A stretch of DNA of 64,000 nucleotides from Lucinisca nassula (lineage: Eukaryota > Mollusca > Bivalvia > Lucinida > Lucinidae), in assembly GCA_963580285.1 (NCBI GenBank), contig OY757015.1, positions 133,494,029 to 133,558,028 of the forward strand. Direction: 5' to 3'. Both the position numbers and the translations under genes were made by a program. Shown one piece after another: positions 44,856 to 55,900 of the stretch (the stretch's first letter is position 1; every line of letters begins with the position of its first letter). The notes beneath the pieces are model-generated. The model was not told where the DNA came from, did no database searches, and saw only the letters and a program-made list of their open reading frames with translations.

Positions 44856-47800
44856 TATGTCTCCCCCCGTTTTTGACTGCTAAGTATAACCTTGACATTG
44901 GAGGTATTGAGCTGGGTCTTATGTGCAACACATCATCTAATGAAGATGAACATTTCTGCATAGTAACTTTAAAAATGTTCATAGAAAAATAAAAAAAGCC
45001 ATTGGCCGTAAACACAAATAGCACTTTTTTACCTTTGACCTCTAAGTATGGCCTTGACCTTTGAGGTACAACACATCGTCTCATGATGGTTAACATTTCT
45101 GCCAAGTAATTTCATAATCCACCAAAGAATAAGGAAGTTATTGACTGTCCCTTTTTTTACCTTTGACCTCTAGGTATGACCTTGACATTGGAGGTATAGA
45201 CCTTGGTCTTGCACCTGACTCATGGTCTAATGACTGTGAACATTTCTGCATGGTTACTTTATAACGACCATCCAGAAATAAAAAAGTTAACTAGAAATGG
45301 TGTTTGTAAAAAACACAATGCCCCCAACCTTTGCTTGTCCCTAGATGGCAAAATATTCAACAAATATTGTTAAAGACTCAAAAACATACAACAAGAATTC
45401 CGCCGAAGGCTATGTCATGCCTGTGGGGGCGCAAAGTCACCAAACCATGAAATCTAGGTCAAGGTCAAACATGGATGCCTGCATAAAAATTTCACTCCTA
45501 GTTGCAAGCATGTACCAAGTATCATCAATGAAACTCTTAAAAACAGACTCTTACATCAGGGTGAAAGTTAGGGTTGTCACACTATTTTACAAAGTCAGTG
45601 AACCATAAAATGTAGGTCAAGGTCAGAAACGGATACTTGCATTGAAGTTTCAATTCCTAAATGCAAGCTTGTACAAATACAATTAATGAAGCTCTAATAG
45701 ATCTTGAGAAATGGACTCTTACATTAGGGTGAAAGTCAGGGTGGTCGCAATAATTCACAAAGTCAGTGAACCATGAAATATAGGTCAAGGTCAGATATGG
45801 ATGCTTGCATTGAAGTTTCAATGCCTGGATGCAAGTTTGTACCAAGAATGATTAATGAAGCTCTAATAGTTCTCAAGATATGGACTCTTACATTAGGTTG
45901 AACATTTGGGTGGTCGCAAATGTTGATGGACGAACGGACGGGAACTTGGACTCCTATATCGCGCCATGCTAATAGCAGGCGCGACAAAAAATGAAATGCT
46001 GGAGCTTAACAAACGCAAAGTTAGGCTTTGGTGGACCTAACCAGGGACAAATCATGTGGTACGAGATTTTATTAAAAAATTTCAAAGGGCAATAACTCTT
46101 GAAAGGGGCATAATCTGGATGAGAAAAAATACGCGTCAGCTTATTTTCCATTAGGAAGGCATATATGAAATTTCAAAACCATAGCCTACACAGTTCTAAA
46201 GTTATGCTATGCATCACTTTTAGCATTCATTACAATGGGCACAAATTACCAAAATGACAAAGGGCCATAACTCACAAAGTATTTTTCGGAATTTTGTCAA
46301 AAGTTAATCAGTTCATATACTCATCACCACCAATATACTCAACAACTTTCAAGGCTCTAGCTCCAATAGTGTTTGAGATATTTTGCTGACAAGATTTTAT
46401 TAAAAAAGTCTCAAAGGGCAATAACTCTTGAAAGGAGCATAATCCAGACAAGAAAAAAAATATGCGTCAGCTATTTTCCATGAGGAATCCATATATGAAA
46501 TTTCAAAACCCTAGCATACACGGTTCTCAAGTTATGCTATGCATCACTTTTAGCATACATTACAATGGGCACAAATTACCAAAATGACAAAGGGCCATAA
46601 CTCACAAAGTATTTTTCAGAATTTTGTCAAAAGTTAATCAGTTCATCTACTCATCACCACCAATATATTCACCAACTTTCAAGGCTCTAGCTCCAATAGT
46701 TTTTGAGATATCTTGCTGACAAGATTTTATTTAAAAAATTTCAAAGGGCAATAACTCTTGAAAGGGGCATAATCCTGACGAGAAAAAAAATACACGTCAG
46801 CTTATTTTCCATCAGAAATGCATATATGAAATTTCAAAACTATAGCATACCCGGTTCTTTAGTTATGCTATGCATCAAAAGCGTAACGGATGAACAGAAG
46901 AACGAACCAGAACCAATATGCCCCTCCAACTTTTTCAAAGCTCTATGACCTTGACCTTGGAGGTACCGACCTGGGTCTAGCGTGCACCACATCGTCTCAT
47001 GATGGTTAACATTTCTGCCAAGTAATTTCACAATCTATCCAGGAAGAAGAAAGTTATTGACTGAACACTAAAAAATGGCCCTTTTTGTCCTTTGACCTCT
47101 TGTCCTTTGACCTTTTGTCCTTGACATTTGAGGTACCAACTTGGGTCATGCACACAACACATCGTCTCATGGTGTTTAACATTTCTGCCAAGTAATTTCA
47201 AAATACATCTAAAAATAAGAAAGTTATTGACAGAACACAAAAAAGGCCCTTTTTTTACCTTTAACCTCTATGTATGACCTTGACCTTTCAGGTACCAAAC
47301 TGGGTCAGGCGTGCAACACATCATCTCATGGTGGTTAACATTTCTGCCTAGCAATTTCAAAGCCATCTAAAAATAAGAAAGTTATTGACCAAACACGAAA
47401 AAAGGCCCCTTTTTTACCTCTATGTATGACCTTGACATTTTAGGTACCAAACTGAATCATGCATGCAACACATCGTCTCACGATAGTTAACATGTTTGCC
47501 AAGTAACTTCAAATTCTATCTAAAAATAAGCAAGTTATTGACAAACCAGAAAAAGGCCCCTTTTTTTTACCTTTGACGTCTAAGTATGACCTTGACCTTT
47601 GAGGTACCAACCTGGGTCATGCACGCAACACATCGCCTTATATTGGTTAATGTTTCTGCAAAGTGATTTCAAAATCCATCTCAAAATAAGAAAGTTATTG
47701 ACCAAATACGAAGAAAAGGCCCCTTTTTTTACCTTTGACCTCTAAGTATGACCTTGACCTTTGAGGTACCGACCTGCCTCATGCTCACCACACATCGTCT

Positions 47801-48631
47801 CATGGTTGTAAATAATTATGCCAAGTAACTTCAAAATCCATCTCAAAATAAGAAAGTTATTAACCAAATACGAAAAAAAGGCCCCTTTTTTGACCTTTGA
47901 CCTCTAAGTATGACCTTGACCTTTTAGGTACCCCCCTGCCTCATGCGCACCACACATCGTCTCATGGTTGTTAATAATTATGCCAAGTAATTTTAAAATC
48001 CATCTCAAAATAAGAAAGTTATTGACCAATTACGAAAAAAAGGCCCCTTTTTTGACCTTTGACCTCTAAGTATGACCTTGACCTTTGAGGTACCGACCTG
48101 CCTCATGCGCACCACACATCCTCTCATGGTTGTTAATAATTATGCAAAGTAATTTTTAAAATCCATCTCAAAATAAGAAAGTTATTGACCAAATACGAAA
48201 AAAGGCCCCTTTTTGACCTTTGACCTCTAAGTATGACATTGACCTTTGAGGTACCGACCTGCCTCATGCGCACCACACATCGTCTTATGGTTGTTAATAT
48301 TTCTGCCAAGTAATTTTAAAATCCATCAGAAAATAAGAAAGTTATTGACCGGACACGATTTGCCCATACATATATACATACCAACAAACTTCCAAGGGAG
48401 ATAATTCAAAAAGTATAAATGCGAGAGTTATAGTCCTTGCGCACTGCACGTCGTCTAATGCTGATTAATATTTATATGAAGTTTCGTGACGATAGCTCTA
48501 ACGGTTTTCAAGTTATAGAGCGGACACGAAAGTGTGACAGACGGACAGACGGACAGACAGACAGACAGACGCCCGGGGGAAAAACAATATGTCTCTCCGA
48601 AAAAAATTTTTTCGGGGGAGACATAACAAAG
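44856..48631. mobile_element. Composite tandem-core element
   Basis: The outer ends TATGTCTCCCCCCG and CGGGGGAGACATA are inverted. A (GACA)n/(GACG)n stretch lies inside the right end (48535-48572). Units of 150-162 bp (TATGACCTTGACCTTTGAGG at 47585, 47747, 47909, 48071) occur on both sides of a middle part. The middle holds three 329-330-bp units (GATTTTATT at 46064, 46393, 46723) and what looks like a separate element at about 45393-45988 (AAGAATTCCGCCGAAGGC to GCAGGCGCGACAAAA). Confidence 0.55.
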
Positions 48632-49454
48632 CAGATGACAATTGCTGAGATTGCCATCTTTAAGGCAAATAGTAGATATTAAAGGTCACAACTTATGAAC
48701 ACAAAAACATCTTGAAAAAAAAAAATATATTGAAAAAAAATAAACAAAAAACATTTAACAGTAAACTTGAACACACTGGCAAAAATGGAGGAAACAAGAG
48801 AACCATGATGGTCCTAAATTGCTCGCATGATCTAAGAGATTTACATGCTTAATATTGAAGTTTCACAAGGTAGATATTGCATTAAGATGAGGCTGTGTAT
48901 AAAATATCAAAGGCCAGACCCTCTGGTGTCAAACCAGTAGTTTCTTAAAGGCTTTCCCCATACAAGGTAGTCCAGTTCGATGTCAAGTCCTGTTTTCTGG
49001 GGAAAAATTTCAAAATGTCTGCTGTGAAAAAATACCCAGCATGCAGGAGTTAAATGGTGTCTTTCTTATCTCTAGAACAAGCAAATGATTTTTTTAAATT
49101 TTTTTCTTATTTCTAGTCCAAACATTGACTGTGGGTGCTTGTTACACCAATGAAACCAATGTGTTTATATGCATAGACGGTCTGTCTCGCACCACTTTGC
49201 CTGAGCAGGCTTAGACCTTCTAAGCTGTTTACCAGTAATCATGTGAGGTCCATTTCAGCTCTGTCTGGAAGCATCATGCAGCCGTGGTCTTAACAGTCCA
49301 AAAGGAGTTCTAAATACAGGAAATTTAATGTAAATGGATAACTCGCAAGAATGACAAACATTCTCCCATTGTAAGTCTATGTGACCTTGTGATTGCCACA
49401 GCAACCAAAGTTTTCATTCAATTTAGATAAAAGCATATGTCATCAATGCCCCAG
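48632..49454. other. Intergenic DNA, repeat remnants
   Basis: Contains an end piece of the hairpin repeat from 43550 (48975-49050) and a decayed R6 copy (about 49135-49300). Nothing coding. Confidence 0.4.
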
Positions 49455-49795
49455 CTATAGATGGGCCCCGTCAAGCGATTTTGGTGCTTATCGCCTATGC
49501 ATCCGCGCAGTCTCGCCAGAACCTTCGCTACTCGCTCATACAAGCAGTGAATCAAGAGGAACCTTCAGACAGAAAGCCGTATCCCTGGCCTCTCTGAATG
49601 GCTGGGCATGCGCAGTTAAAATTTGTCATGACGGAATGCTCGAAGACCCAAATTCGCTTGGCGGGGCTCAGATGATACATGACTGAGATCAGCCTGCAGG
49701 TTTCAGATATGACTGGTCAAAGTTGCTGACAGACGGACGACGGACTGACTTACTACACTATAAGCTCCCCTGGAGCTTTTGCCCAGGTGAGCTAA
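49455..49795. mobile_element. Reverse copy of the 2478 palindromic repeat and a tandem-core element end
   Basis: 49455-49680 mirrors 2478-2725. 49715-49795 has GACAGACGGACGACGGACTG and the hairpin CCTGGAGCTTTTGCCCAGG with GTGAGCTAAAAATAG, the closing signature seen at 57775. Confidence 0.55.
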
Positions 49796-50114
49796 AAATA
49801 GATGCACCAAAATCTTGAAATAAATGTTATGCACCAATACTGAACACGCTTCTTCACACATATTAAGAACATCTGTGCTTTCATAAACATACAGAGTTTG
49901 TCTTGAACAAAAAATATTATGCACTAATTGTGAAACATGATTATGCAACTATTGTGAACATGAATATGCATCAAACAGTAAAATTGGCAAGTATGTTTTG
50001 CATCTATCTTGAACACAGTAGGAATCAAACTGTAATATCAATGTGTAGGCAAAAGTCTAGAATATTAATACACATACATTATAATACAATTGATGGGATC
50101 CAAAGCGGAAACTG

Positions 50115-50370
50115 TTTATTTTATTTTCTTTTATTTTGGTTTCACAACCCTTCCAAAATTATTTCACTTATTTCAAGCCAATCATTAATCAGAGGTTGGC
50201 AAACACTGGAGAGCTTGGAGATAAACCAACTAACCTTCCGTTGGAGAACTTTGCATCTCACATGTGACATAAGAGAGGCTCAAACCACAGCAGTTAGAGA
50301 CCTTATGATGAAGCGTCAACACGCTTGAAGCATTAGTTGACACGCTTACCTACTAGGCCATGGAGGCCCG
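50115..50370 (-). mobile_element. SINE-C, diverged copy
   Basis: Inverted: tail side TTTATTTTCTTTTATTTTGG, body ATTAATCAGAGGTTGGCAAA, and head ACTAGGCCATGGAGGCCCG at the right end. Confidence 0.6.
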
Positions 50371-50582
50371 TTTTAAACCATGTTATAGCCAATATTATGT
50401 TATAATGACCACTGTTATACAGCTGTTAATAGGTATTTTGAGCAGGTGTAGTCAAAGGCTGTTTATGAAAATGCATGAGTGTTGGTCACATGCAACAGAA
50501 TCACTTGAAGATGTTGGATCACCTTCACCAGGGTCCAGTTATTCAAAACTGATGATGTCATTAGCCAACATATTGTTTTTTG

Positions 50583-51027
50583 TTTGTTTGAATTGAGGTT
50601 TAATGTCCCTGTCGACACAATATAGGTCATTATGGAGACGTTGCTTTCAACTGTGTGGGACTTATCTGACACAAAGATGAAATAACAACTGAAGCCCTGC
50701 CGCCCAATGAAACCAATAGGATTTATATGCTTGGCCGGTCCAACTCGCACCACTTTGTTCAGACAGACTAACACTGTCTAAGCATAGGTCACTTCAAATG
50801 AAAACATACTCAGTGATGTCTCAAATCAAGTTGTATACTGTAATGGTCCTAAGTATTTGGACAGACAGGCCTTAGCAACGAGTGCAAACCCAGATCATAC
50901 TGCTCCTGAAGGAGCACTCTGATAATGGTCTATATTGTTTGCCATTCTGTCTGCAACTTTTGGACTCCTCGCTAGATCATGAAACAAATTTGTCTAAATT
51001 TTAGGAGAATTATGTTCTTAAGTTGTC
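50583..51027. mobile_element. R6 copy and HP-1 copy
   Basis: R6 at 50583-50790 (AATTGAGGTTTAATGTCCCT onward). HP-1 at 50835-51020 with the hairpin module at 50876-50942 and GACTCCTCGCTAGATCATGA. Confidence 0.55.
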
Positions 51028-51271
51028 CGGGCCCAGTTGTTCAAAGCATCGTTAGCTTAACCAGCTCGTTAGTGGTCATATTGTTAACTCTTCTAGCAAG
51101 TACAATATCATAAATTTTAGTATTTTTACTGAAAAAATGTGAGCAGCTTTTGCGTCCGCAAAAGCTGCTCATTTTTTTTCAGCAAAAATATTAGCATATT
51201 TGCCATATTTAATGATCAAAGTTTTAACGACATGTTAACTAACGATGTCGTTAGTTTTGAACAACTGGCCC
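51028..51271. mobile_element. GTT palindromic element, full copy
   Basis: GGGCCCAGTTGTTCAAAGCA at the left and TTTTGAACAACTGGCCCC at the right. The central hairpin is GTGAGCAGCTTTTGCGTCCG and complement. Second full copy at 62038-62281; interrupted copy at 6990-7915. Confidence 0.7.
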
Positions 51272-51428
51272 CCGATTTTTTAGGATTTTTATGGTACAAA
51301 CTGAGAATACAACCTTCCCTGACTGCAGTGCAAATGACTATCTATACAGTGCACAGCAAAGACTGATCAGACCGCACAGATCCACATGCTGATCTGAGTA
51401 TTTGATGGGTGCACATATTTGAAGACTC

Positions 51429-51870
51429 TTAACACTTATCTTGCTGAATATTCATTTAAGCCACACCAATTTCTGTCTATCAACCAATCAAATTACTTGA
51501 TGTAATTTATTGCTACAAATTCATAAACTGAATGCCAAACAGTGTAGATCCTGATCAGATGGCTTCTGAAGAAGCCATCTGATCTGGATCTACACTGTTT
51601 CCAAAGATAGGGGTTGTCGTGATGTAGCCAAAATAGATACAACTTTGTTTGGATAGCTGACACAGTTTCTGCTTTGTATCATCAACAAAAGTGTTGTATA
51701 GAGGTTGTAGTGTAACATGATAAAACCTTACTATTAAGACCACCAAAAGTAAGTAACCCTGCTATGAATTGTGGTTTCCACCAATCCCAAAATTATGCTT
51801 CATTGTTATTTTATATTCAACTAAAAACCAGCCGAAAGTGGTCTTAATAGAGCGATTTTATTGTATTTCA
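51429..51870. mobile_element. TTAA-2 copy, ACC remnant and pogo-like remnant
   Basis: TTAA-2 from 51429 with hairpin 51536-51602. ACC-like end GTATAGAGGTTGTAGTGTA near 51712. 51722-51870 is related to the element at 20915 (CTATTAAGACCACC, GTGGTCTTAATAGAGCGATT). Confidence 0.5.
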
Positions 51871-52209
51871 ATATTCACATCTCCATCTTGAACTTCTTTA
51901 TGAATTTTCTATGATAGATAAGAACAAGGCAAATCTTGAAAACTGAGATCACTGTAAGACTAGCCTAAAAGCAGATCTGAGTACTTCCCCCACGTTATTT
52001 TGCCTTTTTGAGATTCAACTGCTGTCATGTTTGGAACCATGAAAGAAAGCGCCAAGCCCCATGACTGTGTAATCCCAATGAAAAATTACAAGTACAGCTG
52101 AACAGAGCACAAATATTGCTTGATAACCACATGACTTTTCATAGTCAACTCGGTAACATGCGTAATTATTAACATTCAAATATAATAAGGCAGTTTTTCC
52201 TGTTCAAAA

Positions 52210-52500
52210 CAGATGAGCCTGTTCATTTGTAATGTGCATAAATTTTAAAATGCCTACAGTTATGGCCATTTTAACCCTTGTCCTTCTGAGCCCGGATATG
52301 CCTTATCTTTGAAACAATGTAGATCCAGATCAGATGGCTTCTGAAGAAGCCATCTGATCAGGATCTTCATTGTTTGCCATCCAGTCTATGCATTTGTTGC
52401 AATAATTTGCATCAAGTAATCAGATTGGCTGATATTCAGTAGTGGGTGTGACATATTTAAATATTCAGCAGAACAAGGGTTAAAATGTATGGGCACTATG
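52210..52500. mobile_element. Palindromic repeat interrupted by TTAA-2
   Basis: GTGCATAAATTTTAAAATGC with TATGGCCATTTTAA before the insert and TTAAAATGTATGGGCAC after it. Removing 52271-52479 leaves one TTAA in the family palindrome. Confidence 0.6.
52271..52483. mobile_element. TTAA-2 miniature transposon
   Basis: TTAACCCTTGTCCTTCTGAG to GCAGAACAAGGGTTAA, TTAA borders, hairpin module at 52312-52376. Confidence 0.7.
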
Positions 52501-52693
52501 AATCATGCTAAGTTGAGGAGGGCATGAACTTTGGGGCCTAGGGTATAAATCATTTTTCATGCTCAATGTAAGTTAGCATGTAATTAATTTTGTTCTGCAC
52601 ATAAATTTCAAAATGCCAACATTTATCGGCATTTAAAATTTATGAGCAGGACAAATGACAGTCTGTGCTGATCTGAGCAGGAAATTTGGACCT

Positions 52694-52699
52694 TTTATT
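52694..52699 (-). promoter_or_regulatory. Candidate PAICS poly(A) signal (AATAAA)
   Basis: TTTATT on the plus strand reads AATAAA on the PAICS strand, 131 bases past the stop. It is the first canonical signal downstream of the last exon. A palindromic repeat follows it at 52585-52655. Confidence 0.45.
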
Positions 52700-52830
52700 T
52701 TATCTTACTATTTATGAGCGTTAAAAAATTTCAAGGGCAGCTGAAATGAGCATGAAAGAAAGCACCATAACGTTGGGGAATGTCTACCAAATTGTTCTAC
52801 CACTTTTTATGCTACTTAAGTTCATATCCA

Positions 52831-52994
52831 TTATTTATCATCTCGACATTTTTTATCAGCTTGCACCAGACCAATCCAGGTATTCAGTTGTTTAGCTCGG
52901 AGTTTGCTCCAGATCACATGGTCATTCATGGCTGATATCTGAGCTGCACAAAGAGCTGCACCATCAGGGGACATAACTGTGCTACATCCAAGGC
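52831..52994 (-). CDS. PAICS: PAICS last coding exon
   Basis: A 164-base terminal exon: it completes the split glycine codon and ends with TAA at 52833-52831. It reads [20 protein letters not shown], then [20 protein letters not shown] and [11 protein letters not shown]. This matches the PAICS C-terminus in length and sequence. The acceptor is TTCCAG, reached through a 5.9-kb intron that contains two tandem-core elements. Confidence 0.94.
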
Positions 52995-55900
52995 CTGGAA
53001 CATATATCAAGAATATATTTGATCAAATGGCCACCAAGAAAAACTGTAATCATCCTAAACTAGAAATGTTTTTAAAAGAAAACCATGTAGCCCCACTTAG
53101 ACATATGTAAAAGTACACCACAGTCTCTTTATAACACTGTTCATTATAATACGGTTTTGGAATAACAAAATATACAGATGGATCCCAAAAATGTATAGAT
53201 TATATAGAAAAATGACCATAAACAGTCATTTTTCTACATAATCTATACATAAGTAAACTGTCATTTTTTACATAATTTATATGTTTTTGCTTGGATAAAA
53301 CAGGTTTTTTTAACAAACAGGGCTTTGGCTTTGAACCAAAACAATTGTGTAATACAAGAGGGCCGGGCCATGATGGCCCTGGATCACTCACCTGATCCAT
53401 AGAGTAATAAGGGGGGCCCTGGGGAGGGCCATTATTGACCCAGGGCTATAATGTGCATAATGTTGAGGGAGGTCTAAAAAGGTGAAGCTTCATACCAAAT
53501 AATCACAAAGGCTATAATTTGAACAATCTTGGCAAAGGTCCACTAGATGAAGCTAAACACCAAATATTAAAGACCTGGGCCATGCAGTTTCTGAGAAGAT
53601 TTTTTATAGATATTCCCTACAGAAACCTATGTAAAACCAAATGGCCCCAGGGCGGGGGTGTTTTTGGTCTAAGGGCTTTAATGAAGCTTTACACCAAATA
53701 TCAAAGACCTGGGCCTTGCTGTTTCAGAGGAAAAGAATTTTAAAGATTTTCCCTATAGGAGTCTATGTAAAACCAAAAGGCCCCGGGGTGGGCGCATTTT
53801 TTCCCCCAGCACTATAATTTGAACAATCTTGGTAGAGGTCCACAAGATGAAGCTCCATACAAAATATCAAAGACCTGTGCCTTGCGGTTTCAGAGAAGAA
53901 GAATTTTAAAGATTTTCCTTAAATAAGTCTATGTAAAACCAAAAGGCCCCGGGGCGGGGGCATTTTTTCCCCAGCACTATAATTTGAACAATCTTGGTAG
54001 GGGTCCACTAGGTGAAGCTTCATTACAAATAGCAAAGACCTGGGTCTTACGGTTTGAAGATTTTTAAAGATTTTCCCTATATAAGCCAATGTAAAACCAA
54101 AGGGCCCGGGAGTGGGGGGCATTTTTGGCCCCATCACTATAATTTAAACAATCTTGGTAGGGGTCCAGTCGATAAAGCTTCATACCAAATAGCAAATACC
54201 TGGGCCATGCGGTTTAACAGAAGAAGATTTTTTAAAGATTTTCCCTATATAAGCCCATGTAAAACCAAAGGGCCCTGGGGCGAGGGCTGTTTTGGCCCCA
54301 GCACTATAATTTGAACAACCTTGGTAGGGGTCCACTAGATGAAACTTCATACCAAATATCAAACACCTAGGCTTTGTGGTTTCAGAGAAGAAGATTTTTA
54401 AAGATATTCCCTATATAAGCCCATGTAAAACCAAAAGGCCCGGGGCGGGGGCAGTTCTGGCCCAAGCACTATAATTTGAACAAACTTGGTAGGGGTCCAC
54501 TAGATGAAGCTTCATACCAAATATCTAAGATATGGGCTTTGCGGTTTCAGAGAAGAAGATTTTTAAAGATTTGCCCTATATAAGCCCATGTAAAATAAAG
54601 GGCCCTGGGGGGCGAGGGCATTTTTGGCCCCAGCACTATAATCTGAACAACCTTGGTAGGGTTCCACTAGATAAAGCTTCATACCAAATATCAAAGACCT
54701 AGGCCTTGTGGTTTCAGGGAAGAAGATTTTTAAAGATTTTCCCTATATAAGCCCATGTAAAACCAAAGGGCCCTGGGGCGAGGGCATTTTTGGCCCCAGC
54801 ACTATAATTTGAACAATCTTGGTAGGGGTCCACTAGATGAAGCTTCATACCAAATATCAAAGTCCTAGGCCTTGTGGTTTCAGAGAAGAAGATTTTTAAA
54901 GATTTTCCCTATATATGCCCATTTTAAACCAATGGGCCCCGGGGCGGGGGCAGTTTTGGCCCCAGCACTATAATTTGAACAATCTTGGTAGGGGTCCACT
55001 AGATGAAGCTTCACTACAAATATCAAAGACCTAGGCCTGGCAGTTACAGAGAAGGAGATTTTTTAAGTTTTCGGTGAAAAAATCTATTTTTGGCTCCTGT
55101 GACCTATATGTGCAACGGACCGGAACCATTTGAACAACTTTGAAAGGGGACCACCTAAGGATCATTCCTGTGAAGTTTGGTCAAAATCTGATCAGTGGTT
55201 CAGGAGGAGATGTTGTTTGAAGAAATTGTTTACGCACGGATGACAGACAAAAAGTGATCCTAATATAAAACACAAGAGGGCCATGATGGCCCTGGATCGC
55301 TCACCTGATCCATAGTGAAACAAGTGGGCCCCAGAGAGGGCAATTATTGGCCCCAGGGCATTAATGTGCATAATGTTGAGGGAGGTCTTAAAAGGTGAAG
55401 CTTCATACCAAACATCAACAAAGGCTATAATTTGAACAATCTTGGCAAAGGTCCACTAGATAAAGCTACACATCAAATATCTAAGACCTGGGCCTTGCGG
55501 TTCCAGAGAAGAAGATTTTTAAAGATTTTCCCTATATAAGCCTATGTAAAACCAAAGGGCCCCCGGGCAGGGACATTTTTGGCCTCAGCACTATAATTTG
55601 AATAATCTTGTTAGGGGTCCTTTAGATGAAGCTTCATGCCAAATATTAAAGACCTAGGCCTTGTGGTTTCAGAGAAGAAGATTTTTAAAGATTTTCCCTA
55701 TATAAGCCAATGTAAAACCAAAGGGCCCCGGGCGGGGGCATTTTTGGCCCCAGCACTATAATTTGAACAATCTTGGTAGAGGTCCATAAGATGAAGCTTC
55801 ATTCTAAGTATCAAAGTCCTGGGCCTTGCGGTTTCAGAGAAGAAGATTTTTAAAGATTTTCCCTATATAAGCCTATGTAAAACCAAAGGGCCCTGGGTCG

